NCBI GenBank assembly: GCA_029974855.1
Contig: JARKQO010000459.1
Location: forward strand, 1-19,996
DNA length: 19,996 nt
Source: Eubacteriales bacterium
GTDB taxonomy: Bacteria; Bacillota_A; Clostridia; Christensenellales; Aristaeellaceae
Direction: 5' to 3'
The translations under genes were made by a program, and so were the position numbers. The stretch's first letter is position 1. The number at the start of each line of letters is the position of its first letter. The notes beneath the pieces are model-generated. The model made no database searches. It was not told the DNA's origin and saw nothing but the letters and a program-made list of their open reading frames with translations. Positions 1-7,074 of the stretch are shown here, piece by piece.

Positions 1-356
1 GTGATGCCCTTCACGTTCAGCAAATCCTCGGGAAAGGAGAAGTCGCCCCAGGCCTGCCGCTGGGCCATGATGGCTTTAGCCGTGGCCGGCCCCACGCCCG
101 CCAGCCGGCAAAGCTGCTCCTCCCCCGCCCGGTTCACGGGACCGGGGTTCTTTCCCGCCGCCAGCAGGCCCTCCCAGGGGGAGGCCATGGCCTCCCCCTC
201 CCGGGCGGCCGCCACGGGGGCGCTGAGCCCCACCTCTGGCCCTTCCTGTTCCCAGCGCAGGTGACAGCCTGTCCACAGCAAAGCCGCCAGGCACAGGGCT
301 CCCAAGGCCCAAAGCCACAGCCCTCCGGCGGGGCGGCTCCTGCCCACAGCCCTCAC
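1..356 (-). CDS. ComEA-like helix-hairpin-helix DNA-binding protein (C-terminus cut by window edge)
   Basis: Reading down from a GTG at 356 gives 118 complete codons that run off the window. Residues about 12-31 form one hydrophobic segment, so the protein is probably anchored in the membrane by its N-terminus with the rest outside. A low-complexity Ala/Glu/Pro linker follows. From about residue 74 there is a helix-hairpin-helix domain: VNRAGEEQLCRLAGVGPATA, then a second half containing FPEDLLNVKGI. This is the arrangement of ComEA, the DNA receptor of natural transformation in Gram-positive bacteria, where the domain binds double-stranded DNA. The GTG overlaps the cysS stop as GTGA, and AGGGGG lies just upstream, so the two genes are translationally coupled. 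The domain is seen directly; the competence role is inferred, since the end of the gene and any comEB/comEC neighbours lie outside the window. Confidence 0.8.
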   Translation of the reverse strand, partial: MRAVGRSRPAGGLWLWALGALCLAALLWTGCHLRWEQEGPEVGLSAPVAAAREGEAMASPWEGLLAAGKNPGPVNRAGEEQLCRLAGVGPATAKAIMAQRQAWGDFSFPEDLLNVKGI

Positions 357-1750
357 ATCCCCCTGCGGATCTTCTGCCCGGCGGAGGTGTCCTCCAGGAT
401 GTAGCCCAAAGCCTTGATGGCGTCCCGCAGCTGGTCGCTGCGCTTCCAGTCCTTGTTCTGGCGGGCCTGGACCCGCTCCTGTACCATGGCCTGGACCTCA
501 GGGCTGATTTCCTCTTCCCGGCCTTCCAGCAGCCCCAGCACACCGGTAAGGTCCCCAAAGGTCCGCTGGCCGTAGGCGATGGCCCGGCGGCTGGCGGGGG
601 TCAAAGGCAGCCTGTGGATTTCCCGGGCCAGGTCAAACAGGGCGCTCACGGCGTCGGCGGTGTTCAGATCGTCGTCCATGGCTGCGTCAAAATGCGCCCG
701 GGCCTGGTCGCAGGCGGCCATGAAGGCGGCCTCCGCCTCCGTGGGCTCCCGGTCCTGGGCGGCGGCCATCAAAAACCCCAGCTGGTCCTTGGCGATGGAC
801 AGCCGCTCCAGGCTGCTCTGGGCCTGCTGGATCATCTCCCGGCTGAAGTTCACCGGGCTGCGGTAATGGGCGGACAGCATGAACATCCGCACAGCCTGGA
901 GGTCATACTCCTTGCTGATGTCCCGCACTGTGGAGAAGTTGCCCTTGGACTTGCTCATCTTCTCGTTGTCGATGTTGATGAAGCCGTTGTGCATCCAGTA
1001 GTTCACATAGGGCCGGCCCGTGGCCCCGCTGGTCTGGGCGATCTCGTGCTCGTGGTGGGGGACCAGCAGGTCCTTGCCGCCCCCGGGGAGGTCGAAATGG
1101 TCCCCCAGGTAGGTGGTGGACATGGCCGAGCACTCAATGTGCCAGCCGGGGCGGCCCGGCCCCCAGGGGCTCTCCCAGGCGGGCTCCCCGGGCTTTTGGG
1201 CCTTCCAGAGCACAAAGTCCAGGGGGTCCTCCTTCTGCTCGTCCACGGATACCCGGGCCCCGCTGTCCAAATCCTCCAGGCATTGCCCGCACAGGCAGCC
1301 GTAGGCCGGGAAGGCCTTGGTCCGGTAGTATACGTCCCCGCCGCCCACATAGGCCAGACCCTTGTCCAGCAGCTTCTGGATCATGGCGATGATCTGGGGG
1401 ATGTGCTCCGTGGCCCTGGGATGCACCGTGGCCGGGCGGACCCCCAAGGCGGTGGCGTCAATCCAATACTCCCGGATGAAGCGCTCCGCCACCTCCGCCA
1501 CCGTGATGCCCTCCTGCTGGGCCTGCTGGATCATCCGGTCGTCGATGTCCGTGAAGTTCTGCACAAACGTCACCTCATACCCCCGGTGCTCCAGATACCG
1601 CCGCAGCACGTCAAAAATAATCAGGGGCCTGGCGTTTCCAATATGAAAAAAATTATATACCGTGGGCCCGCAGGCGTACATGCCCACCTTCCCCTCCCGA
1701 ATCGGCACAAAGGGCTCCTTTTTCCGGGTCATGCTATTGTAAATCTCCAA
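353..1750 (-). CDS. cysS: Cysteinyl-tRNA synthetase
   Basis: This class I aminoacyl-tRNA synthetase charges tRNA-Cys with cysteine in the cytoplasm. The 465-residue length is normal for the family. The HIGH signature is HIGN at residues 36-39 and the KMSKS loop is at 264-268. The zinc ligands that recognise the cysteine thiol fit C27, C207 (in WHIECSAM), H232 and E236 (in HHEHE). The C-terminal part has the expected helical DALR-type region, ending with a basic tail. The start is TTG at 1750: an AAGGAGG lies 7 nt upstream and the protein opens directly into MEIYNS, as expected. It lies downstream of cysE on the same strand, a pairing known in Firmicutes that links cysteine synthesis with its use, but a 267-bp hairpin-rich gap separates them. 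Confidence 0.97.
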   Translation of the reverse strand: MEIYNSMTRKKEPFVPIREGKVGMYACGPTVYNFFHIGNARPLIIFDVLRRYLEHRGYEVTFVQNFTDIDDRMIQQAQQEGITVAEVAERFIREYWIDATALGVRPATVHPRATEHIPQIIAMIQKLLDKGLAYVGGGDVYYRTKAFPAYGCLCGQCLEDLDSGARVSVDEQKEDPLDFVLWKAQKPGEPAWESPWGPGRPGWHIECSAMSTTYLGDHFDLPGGGKDLLVPHHEHEIAQTSGATGRPYVNYWMHNGFINIDNEKMSKSKGNFSTVRDISKEYDLQAVRMFMLSAHYRSPVNFSREMIQQAQSSLERLSIAKDQLGFLMAAAQDREPTEAEAAFMAACDQARAHFDAAMDDDLNTADAVSALFDLAREIHRLPLTPASRRAIAYGQRTFGDLTGVLGLLEGREEEISPEVQAMVQERVQARQNKDWKRSDQLRDAIKALGYILEDTSAGQKIRRGM

Positions 1751-1782
1751 AATGATTCCTCCTTATGATGGGGGTGGGGACG

Positions 1783-1967
1783 TTGGGGCGCTGCCCCAAA
1801 CCCCGGCAGGGATACATCCCTTTGGAATCCCGCCTTTGACCGCGTTTCACGCGGTCAAGTCAAAATACATAAATTGGGCTGATCCCTTGGGACGCCCGTA
1901 CGGGCGTCCCAAATGCGGGTGCAGGGATGAAATCCCTGCTAGGGTTCTTAGGGGCGAAGCCCCTAAG
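1783..1967. repeat. Array of six short hairpins between cysE and cysS
   Basis: The 267-bp gap 1751-2017 contains no gene but six successive inverted repeats. They are 1783-1799 (7-bp stem, loop GCT), 1808-1821 (6-bp stem, 2-nt loop), 1836-1858 (9-bp perfect stem TTGACCGCG, loop TTTCA), 1887-1912 (26-bp perfect palindrome), 1921-1939 (8-bp stem GCAGGGAT, loop GAA) and 1947-1967 (9-bp stem CTTAGGGGC, loop GAA). None is followed by a clear U-tract on the minus strand, so these are not typical intrinsic terminators. The same style of GAA-loop hairpin recurs at 12519-12564, which suggests an interspersed REP-like repeat family. Seen directly: the stems. Inferred: the repeat-family nature and a possible role in mRNA stability or processing of the cysE-cysS transcript. 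Confidence 0.75.
1887..1912. repeat. Perfect 26-bp palindrome
   Basis: The sequence TTGGGACGCCCGT is followed immediately by its exact reverse complement. It is the longest perfect palindrome in the cysE-cysS gap and has no loop, so it could form a cruciform or act as a symmetric protein site. Since it lies inside a hairpin array, a repeat-element origin is as likely as an operator. Confidence 0.7.
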
Positions 1968-1980
1968 CGTACCCCCCCCT

Positions 1981-2020
1981 CGTCCCCGTCGTCCCCCGTC
2001 GTCCCCCGTCCTCCCCGTCA
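1981..2020. repeat. C-rich tandem repeat of about 10 bp overlapping the cysE stop
   Basis: Four imperfect copies of a 10-bp unit lie head to tail: CGTCCCCGTC, GTCCCCCGTC (twice) and CTCCCCGTCA. The plus strand is C-rich and the minus strand G-rich. The last copy includes the TGA stop of cysE (2018-2020). A C-run just before it (1972-1979) extends the tract. Such short tandem repeats are prone to slippage. Changes here would alter only the 3' end of cysE and the spacing to cysS. Confidence 0.65.
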
Positions 2021-2785
2021 CATCTCGTCCAGCTGCCGGGCCAAATGCTCGGGGAAAGGCGGGGTGCCGTCCTCCCGGATTTGGCAGGGGGCGTTGGGGT
2101 CCTTGTCGGGGCAGTCCAGGCAGCCCACCCGCTGGGCCTGGCGGGAGAGGCATTTCTCCAAAGCTGTAAGCCGGCCCACCAAAGCCTCCATGCGCTCCAG
2201 CATGGGATCGGGCAGGTTCACCTGGTCCAGATCCGCCTCGCCCTTGGGCAGGGCCTTGTCCTTTTTCACAATGCGGCCAGGGTTGCCCACCACGGTGCAG
2301 TTGTCCGGCACGTCCTTGAGGACGATGGCCCCGGCCCCCACCTTGCAGTTGTTGCCGATGGTAATGGGCCCCAGCACCTTGGCTCCCGCGCCGATGGTGC
2401 AGCCGTTGCCGATGTTGGGGTGGCGTTTGCCTGTATCCTTCCCCGTGCCGCCCAGGGTTACGCCCTGGTAAATGGTCACATCATCGCCGATGCGGGCGGT
2501 TTCGCCGATGACCACCCCGTCCCCGTGGTCAATGAACACCCGGCGGCCGATCTGGGCCCCTGGGTGGATCTCAATGCCGGTTTTATGGCGGGCCCGCTGG
2601 CTCAGCAGCCGGGCCAGCAGCACGTAGCCCTTTTGGTAGAGCCTGTGCGCCCTGCGGTGGGCTTTCAGGGCGGTGAGCCCCGGGTAGCACAGCCGCACCT
2701 CCATCATGCTTTTGGCGGCAGGGTCCCGGGCCAGCACAGCCTCCCGGTCCTCCCGCACCAGTTCCCTCCAATGGGTCTCCCCCAT
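2018..2785 (-). CDS. cysE: Serine O-acetyltransferase
   Basis: This enzyme makes O-acetyl-L-serine from L-serine and acetyl-CoA, the committed step of cysteine synthesis. The product is 255 residues. A helical N-terminal part precedes a left-handed beta-helix of hexapeptide repeats from about residue 70 to 170 ([20 protein letters not shown] and [11 protein letters not shown]). The catalytic His is H87 in FIDHGDG, and the LGGTGKD and RHPNIG motifs match the acetyl-CoA-binding part of the family. The ATG at 2785 is chosen because AGGGG lies 7 nt before it; an in-frame TTG at 2791 is possible but worse spaced. After the acetyltransferase core there is an unusual extension of about 80 residues with a probable helix and four cysteines (C212, C222, C225, C234). 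cysS follows on the same strand. Confidence 0.95.
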   Translation of the reverse strand: MGETHWRELVREDREAVLARDPAAKSMMEVRLCYPGLTALKAHRRAHRLYQKGYVLLARLLSQRARHKTGIEIHPGAQIGRRVFIDHGDGVVIGETARIGDDVTIYQGVTLGGTGKDTGKRHPNIGNGCTIGAGAKVLGPITIGNNCKVGAGAIVLKDVPDNCTVVGNPGRIVKKDKALPKGEADLDQVNLPDPMLERMEALVGRLTALEKCLSRQAQRVGCLDCPDKDPNAPCQIREDGTPPFPEHLARQLDEM

Positions 2786-2805
2786 GGTCAATCCCCTTTC
2801 CCCTG

Positions 2806-2823
2806 GGGCGGCCTGGGCCGCCC
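2806..2823. other. GC-rich hairpin in the ppk1-cysE gap
   Basis: An 8-bp perfect stem GGGCGGCC with a 2-nt loop is followed by TTTT on the plus strand only. On the minus strand, where the genes lie, the A-run comes before the stem, so it does not have the form of a terminator for ppk1. It ends about 20 bp before the cysE start and may modulate translation or protect the transcript. The 57-bp gap shows no convincing promoter, so cysE may be read through from ppk1. Confidence 0.5.
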
Positions 2824-2842
2824 TTTTCCTATGGATACGGTG

Positions 2843-4915
2843 CTATGCCAATGCCGGGGAACAGGAGAGGCGGTTGCCCGCCAACACCTCCTCCAGGTGG
2901 TACAAAAGGGTCTCCTGGGCGTTTACGGGCTGGGGCCCCGCAGCCGGGCGGCGGTAGCTGCCATCGGGCTGCTGCTGCCAGGCCTTTTCGTTGTCGCGCC
3001 ATTGCAGCTCCAGAATATTCAAGGCCGCCTGGCGGCAGGCCGGGTCCTTCAGCGGGAACATCAGCTCCGCCCTCCTTTGCAGATTCCGGGGCATCCAGTC
3101 CGCCGAGGAGAGGTACACCTCCCCCTGGCCGCCGTTGACAAAGCTGAAGCACCGGGCATGCTCCAAATGCCGCCCCACCAGCGAGATTACCCGGATGTTG
3201 CCGCTGAGCCCGGGCACCCCCGGCAGCAGGCGGCATACACCCCGCACGATGAGGCGGATGGGCACCCCGGCCCTGCCGGCGCGGTACAGCGCCCGGATCA
3301 TCCCCCCGTCGCTGAGGGAGTTCATCTTGGCCAAGATGCCGCAGGGCCTGCCGGCGGCGGCGTGCTCCTCCTCCCGGGCGATGAGGCGCAGCAGCGCGGG
3401 CTTCATCTGGCCGGGGGCGGTGATCAGCTCCCGGTTGGGGGGCGGGGGGCCGCCCTGGAGCCACTGGAAAAAGGCCTGGGCCTCCTCGCCCAGGGCCCTG
3501 TCGGCGGTCAGCAGCCCGAAATCCGTGTACTGCCAGGCGGTGCCCTCGTGGTAATTCCCGGTGCCCAGGTGCAGATAACGCCGGAGCTTGCCCCGCTCCA
3601 GCCGCTCCACCAGCAGCACCTTGCCGTGGACCTTCAGCCCGGGCAGGCCGTAGAGCACCTTGCAGCCCGCCTTTTCCAGCCTTTCGCCCCAGAAGAGGTT
3701 GTTCTCCTCGTCAAAGCGGGCTGTGGCCTCCAGCAGCACGGTCACGTCCTTGCCGTTTTCCGCCGCCGTAGCCAGGGCTTGGATCAAGGGGCTGTGGCCG
3801 CTGATCCGGTACAGGGTCTGGCTGATGGCCTTCACCGCCGGGTCCGTGGCGGCCCTTTCCACAAAATGGGCCACAGGGGCAAAGGAGTGGCAGGGATGGT
3901 AGAGCAGCACATCCTTGGCGGCACCGGCCCGCCACAGGCCGCCGCCCATGAGGCCCGGCAAGGGCGCGGGCTCCCAGGGGGGATACTTGAGCTCCCTTTG
4001 GGGCAGCAGGCCGTAGAGGCTCATCATCAGCTTATTCAGGTCCAGGGGCCCTGTGACCCGGTAGCGCCGCTCCTTGGGCAGCCCAAAGCGCAACGCCAGC
4101 ATGGCCAGCATCTCCTCGCTCATGCGCTCCTCCGCCTCCAGGCGCAGCACCGCCCCTGTGCGGCGCTTGCGCAGCATCTCCCGCACGGCGGGCACGATCT
4201 CCCGGGAGCTGGCCGCCGTAACGGGGATATCCTGGTTGCGGATGATCCGGAAGGCCGCCGCCTGCTCCACCTTGGCCCTAAGCAGGCCCGGCAGCTGGTG
4301 CCGCACGATGTCCTCCAGGGGGATCAGCAGCCGGGGCTCCCCCTCCTGAGAGAGGTCGTACAGCCGGGGCAGCGCCGTGGGCACCGCCAGGATCAGGAAG
4401 CGGGTCTCTTTTTTTCGCGGGTAGAGAAGCTTCACAAACAGGTGCAGCTGCTTTTGCCTGGGCTCCTCCTGGGGGGATAGCCGCCTTAGGTTGGGCCGGA
4501 TCTCCTGCTTAAAAATCTCCGCCTCCCGGGCCTTCCGCTTCTCGGTGAGGGGGAAGGTGGGATACAGCCGCGCCCTGTGCCTGCACAGCTCGCCCCGGAT
4601 GCCTTCATACAGCAGGTATTGAAGGTTCTGCTGGCGCAGCATCTCCCGGTTCACCCGCCGGTACAGGCTCCGTGGGGACATTCCGCCTTCCGCCTCTTGC
4701 TCCGAACCCCCTTTTGGGGCGGCCCCGCAAAGGGCCCCGTAGCGCACCTGGACAAACTCGTCCAGATTGGAGGTGACGATGGCCAGGAACTTGGCCCGCT
4801 CCAGCAGGGGGTTGGCGGGATTGTCCGCCTCCATCTGCACCCGGCGGTTAAAAAGCAGCCAGCTCAGCTCCCGATTGACCAGGACCTTTCCCCTTGCCTT
4901 CCGCTTTCGTGCCAT
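2843..4915 (-). CDS. ppk1: Polyphosphate kinase 1
   Basis: PPK1 reversibly makes inorganic polyphosphate from the terminal phosphate of ATP. The 690-residue product has the full family layout: an N-terminal domain opening with VNRELSWLLFNRRV, a middle domain, and two phospholipase-D-like C-terminal domains. The autophosphorylated histidine is H430 in GLKVHGK, followed by LHLGTGNYHEGTA. The second conserved histidine is H586 in HLEHARCF, followed by VYLSSADWMPRN. The ATG at 4915 is preferred over the longer in-frame start at 5002 because the family begins close to RELSWLLFN, GGGAGGA lies 10 nt upstream, and the promoter at 4974-5002 would be inside the longer reading. It is the first gene after the fucU terminator and is transcribed from its own promoter. 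Confidence 0.96.
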   Translation of the reverse strand: MARKRKARGKVLVNRELSWLLFNRRVQMEADNPANPLLERAKFLAIVTSNLDEFVQVRYGALCGAAPKGGSEQEAEGGMSPRSLYRRVNREMLRQQNLQYLLYEGIRGELCRHRARLYPTFPLTEKRKAREAEIFKQEIRPNLRRLSPQEEPRQKQLHLFVKLLYPRKKETRFLILAVPTALPRLYDLSQEGEPRLLIPLEDIVRHQLPGLLRAKVEQAAAFRIIRNQDIPVTAASSREIVPAVREMLRKRRTGAVLRLEAEERMSEEMLAMLALRFGLPKERRYRVTGPLDLNKLMMSLYGLLPQRELKYPPWEPAPLPGLMGGGLWRAGAAKDVLLYHPCHSFAPVAHFVERAATDPAVKAISQTLYRISGHSPLIQALATAAENGKDVTVLLEATARFDEENNLFWGERLEKAGCKVLYGLPGLKVHGKVLLVERLERGKLRRYLHLGTGNYHEGTAWQYTDFGLLTADRALGEEAQAFFQWLQGGPPPPNRELITAPGQMKPALLRLIAREEEHAAAGRPCGILAKMNSLSDGGMIRALYRAGRAGVPIRLIVRGVCRLLPGVPGLSGNIRVISLVGRHLEHARCFSFVNGGQGEVYLSSADWMPRNLQRRAELMFPLKDPACRQAALNILELQWRDNEKAWQQQPDGSYRRPAAGPQPVNAQETLLYHLEEVLAGNRLSCSPALA

Positions 4916-4973
4916 CCCCAGATCTTCCTCCCAGCTCCACGGCGGCGGCCCTGCGGCGACAGCCTTGCCTTTT

Positions 4974-5002
4974 ATTATAGCACAGGCCGGAAAGGGGAAC
5001 AA
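4974..5002 (-). promoter_or_regulatory. Sigma-A-type promoter of ppk1
   Basis: On the minus strand TTGTTC (4997-5002) and a perfect TATAAT (4974-4979) are separated by 17 bp. The predicted transcript starts near 4967, about 50 nt before the ppk1 ATG. It sits directly after the terminator of the upstream operon, which supports a transcription-unit boundary here. Confidence 0.75.
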
Positions 5003-5040
5003 GGGAAAGAAGAGGGCCGGTTGCCCACCGCAACCGGCCC
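5003..5040 (-). terminator. Intrinsic terminator of the sugar-utilisation operon
   Basis: On the minus strand an 11-bp perfect stem GGGCCGGTTGC (5014-5040, loop GGTGG) is followed by the pyrimidine run TCTTCTTT. It lies about 30 bp beyond the fucU stop and before the ppk1 promoter. A smaller GGGGC-GGA-GCCCC hairpin sits at 5058-5070, right after the stop codon. Confidence 0.85.
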
Positions 5041-5071
5041 CCTTGTTTCCTTGACCAGGGGCTCCGCCCCC

Positions 5072-5491
5072 TTACAGCACGCCCTTTTTCAGAATCAAAT
5101 TGGCATACAGGGCCTTTTCCCCAGTGGACACGATAACATAGGCGCTGCGGGCCGCCTCGTAAAAGGCGAAGCGTTCATACTCGGTGAAGGCCGCTACCGC
5201 TCGCTCCCGGTTGGCAATCACATTGTCGTACTCCGCCCACACGCGGGGGCGGCTGCCGTCGGCGGTGGCCATCACGGCCACCGGCTGGTTCTCGTCGGTG
5301 TCCAGGGGGAACAGGTCCATCACCGCCTTCAAAACCTCCACCCCGCTGTGGCCGTCGCAGCGCACCAGCCTTTTGGCGCAGCTTGCGGCGGGGAAGTTGG
5401 CGTCCCCCAGCACCAAGGTGTCTCCATGGCCCATCTCCATCATGATTTTCAGCAGCTCCGGGGGCAACAAGGGCGAAATTCCTTTCAGCAT
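5072..5491 (-). CDS. fucU: L-fucose mutarotase, RbsD/FucU family
   Basis: FucU speeds interconversion of the alpha and beta anomers of L-fucose so that it can enter metabolism after transport or glycoside cleavage. The 139-residue length is standard. The opening MLKGISPLLPPELLK, the catalytic-site MGHGD (H22), GDANFPA, the RFAFYEAA segment at 107-114 and the closing YANLILKKG match E. coli FucU much better than RbsD. The ATG at 5491 overlaps the end of the SIS gene by 7 bp, with GAAGGA 3 nt upstream. It is the last gene of the operon, before the terminator at 5003-5040. Its presence is the strongest hint that fucose, or a sugar of like configuration, is the substrate of the operon. Confidence 0.9.
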   Translation of the reverse strand: MLKGISPLLPPELLKIMMEMGHGDTLVLGDANFPAASCAKRLVRCDGHSGVEVLKAVMDLFPLDTDENQPVAVMATADGSRPRVWAEYDNVIANRERAVAAFTEYERFAFYEAARSAYVIVSTGEKALYANLILKKGVL

Positions 5492-6090
5492 GGTTCCTTC
5501 TCTCCTTCCCGCAATTGGCCCAGGGCCCCGCCGGGATGGCGCAGCACGTACTGGGCGGGGGTCAGGTTCCGCTTTTCCTGCAGCACCACGGACAGGGCCT
5601 GCAGTACCAGCGTTTCCGCCAGAATGGAGGTGCGGGGGGCCCGGTTCAGGGGCCCGCCCTCGTTGGTGACCGCCGCCGTCAAATGGGCATCCCCAAAGGT
5701 ACCCAGCCAGGAGCCGGGGTTCCCCGTCACGGCGATGATCTTGCAGCCGTTGTTGCGGATGGCCGTGGCGGTGGCCTTCATCTCCAGGGTTTCGCCGCTG
5801 TTGGAGATGCACAGCACCACGTCCCCAGCCACCAGCTGCCCGCAGGAACCGTGCACCGCCTCGGTGCCATGCAGAAAATAGGCCGGGGTCCCCGTGGAGG
5901 ACAGCAGCGAGGCCAGGTAATTGGCCACATGGGAGGGCTTGCCAATGCCCGTCACATGGACCCGGCCATGGTTTTTTTCCGCCTCCCAAATCAGCTCCGC
6001 GGCCCGGCGCAGCTCTTCTTCCTTGACTCCCTCAATGGTATGCTTCACTTCCGCCAGGGCTGTGTCCAAAAAGGTCTGTAGCGCGCCCAT
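5485..6090 (-). CDS. SIS-domain sugar-phosphate isomerase (KdsD/KpsF-like, without CBS domains)
   Basis: The 201-residue protein is a single SIS domain. It shows GIGKPSH (48-54), the phosphate-binding ISNSGETLE (95-103), AVTGNP (120-125) and the terminal HPGGALGQ (185-192). The closing motif and overall layout are those of D-arabinose-5-phosphate isomerases (KdsD, KpsF, GutQ), which interconvert D-ribulose-5-phosphate and D-arabinose-5-phosphate. The pair of CBS domains usually attached to those enzymes is absent. ATG at 6090 has AGGAGG 9 nt upstream, just after the kinase stop. Being placed between a ribokinase-like kinase and FucU, it more likely isomerises a phosphorylated catabolic sugar than feeds KDO synthesis, which fits Gram-negative cells. 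The exact substrate is unknown. Confidence 0.8.
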   Translation of the reverse strand: MGALQTFLDTALAEVKHTIEGVKEEELRRAAELIWEAEKNHGRVHVTGIGKPSHVANYLASLLSSTGTPAYFLHGTEAVHGSCGQLVAGDVVLCISNSGETLEMKATATAIRNNGCKIIAVTGNPGSWLGTFGDAHLTAAVTNEGGPLNRAPRTSILAETLVLQALSVVLQEKRNLTPAQYVLRHPGGALGQLREGEKEPC

Positions 6091-6105
6091 CCCACCGGTC
6101 CTCCT

Positions 6106-7074
6106 TTAGCGGAGCGCCTGAAAGGCGTCCAGGTTTGCTTGCTGTTGCTCCATCTGCCGCCACACCTCCGCCAAAGTGGGAAGGCTGGGCTGGGCCCCCA
6201 TCCGGGACACCGTGATGCAGGCGGTGTGGCTGGCAAAGGCCATGGCGTCCCGGGGGGACAGGCCCTGGCAGACCGCCACGCAGAAGGCCGCCACAAAGCT
6301 GTCTCCGGCGGCGGTGGGGTCCGCCACGCGGCCGCAGCGCACGCAGGGCTGGAAAATGGCCTCCTGCCCGTTACTGTAGGCGGAGCCCTCCTCGCCCCGG
6401 GTGATCAGCACCCTTTCCACGCCCCGGCTGTGCAAGGCCTCCATGGCCTTGCGGCACGCGGCCTCATCCTTTACCTCAAAGCCCACGATGTCCGCTGCCT
6501 CGTGCTCGTTGGGGGACAGGTAGGTGATGTTTTGGAGCATTTGGGGGGAAAGGGCCGCCGAGGGCGCGGGGTTCAGCATCACGGGCACGCCCGCGCCCCG
6601 GGCGTACCCGGCCACCGCCTCGTTCACCTCCATGGGAATCTCCAGCTGCATCATCACCATGTCGTAGTGTTGGATTTCCTTCTCCAGGAAAGCCACTTCC
6701 TCCACCTTCAGGCTCATGTTGGCCCCGGAGATCACCACGATGCGGTTTTGGGTGCCGTTTTCATTCTCCTGAATCTGCACGTTGCCCACCGCGGAGGGCG
6801 CGTCCCGGGTGATAATCACCTTGTCCACGTTCACCCCCGCCTCCCGCAGGGACGCGATCATCTCCCGGCCAAAGGCGTCGTCCCCCACCTTGCCCAGCAT
6901 GGTCACCCGGGCCCCCAGCCTGGCGGCCTGCACCGCCTGATTGGCTCCCTTGCCTCCCGGGGCCGTTTGGTAATCCAGCCCCAAAATCGTCTCCCCAGCG
7001 TTTACAAAGCGTGATGAGCGCACGATCAAATCCATCACAAAGCTGCCCACCACCAAGATGTTAGGCTTTCCCAT
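6106..7074 (-). CDS. PfkB-family sugar kinase, ribokinase-like
   Basis: This 322-residue cytoplasmic kinase transfers phosphate from ATP to a sugar. The first PfkB signature is at about residues 38-54 (APGGKGANQAVQAARLG). The anion hole and catalytic base are in DPTAAGDSF (252-260, base D258). The AAGD form rather than GAGD, and the later MGAQPSLP, both resemble E. coli ribokinase, so the protein is nearer to RbsK than to fructokinases or tagatose-6-phosphate kinases. ATG at 7074 overlaps the glycosidase end by 14 bp, with an AGGAGG upstream. In this operon it would phosphorylate the monosaccharide released by the glycosidase or its isomer. Ribose itself is a possible but less likely substrate, since the mutarotase is FucU rather than RbsD. 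Confidence 0.88.
   Translation of the reverse strand: MGKPNILVVGSFVMDLIVRSSRFVNAGETILGLDYQTAPGGKGANQAVQAARLGARVTMLGKVGDDAFGREMIASLREAGVNVDKVIITRDAPSAVGNVQIQENENGTQNRIVVISGANMSLKVEEVAFLEKEIQHYDMVMMQLEIPMEVNEAVAGYARGAGVPVMLNPAPSAALSPQMLQNITYLSPNEHEAADIVGFEVKDEAACRKAMEALHSRGVERVLITRGEEGSAYSNGQEAIFQPCVRCGRVADPTAAGDSFVAAFCVAVCQGLSPRDAMAFASHTACITVSRMGAQPSLPTLAEVWRQMEQQQANLDAFQALR

Noticed and set aside
1981..2020. CRISPR-like array
   Set aside because: Units are only about 10 bp, lie head to tail without spacers and there are no cas genes nearby.
2806..2827. Hairpin plus TTTT as an intrinsic terminator
   Set aside because: The T-run follows the stem only on the plus strand, where there is no gene to terminate.
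2786..2842. T-box or other riboswitch ahead of cysE
   Set aside because: The gap is only 57 bp, far too short for a T-box leader, and holds just one hairpin.
2045..4480. An 811-codon open frame on the plus strand opposite cysE and ppk1
   Set aside because: It is antisense to two well-recognised genes, has a Gly/Pro/Gln/His-rich composition without known motifs, and arises from the lack of stops in GC-rich DNA.
4916..5002. Longer N-terminus of polyphosphate kinase starting at 5002
   Set aside because: It would place the TTGTTC/TATAAT promoter inside the coding region, adds residues foreign to the family and has a worse ribosome-binding site than ATG 4915.
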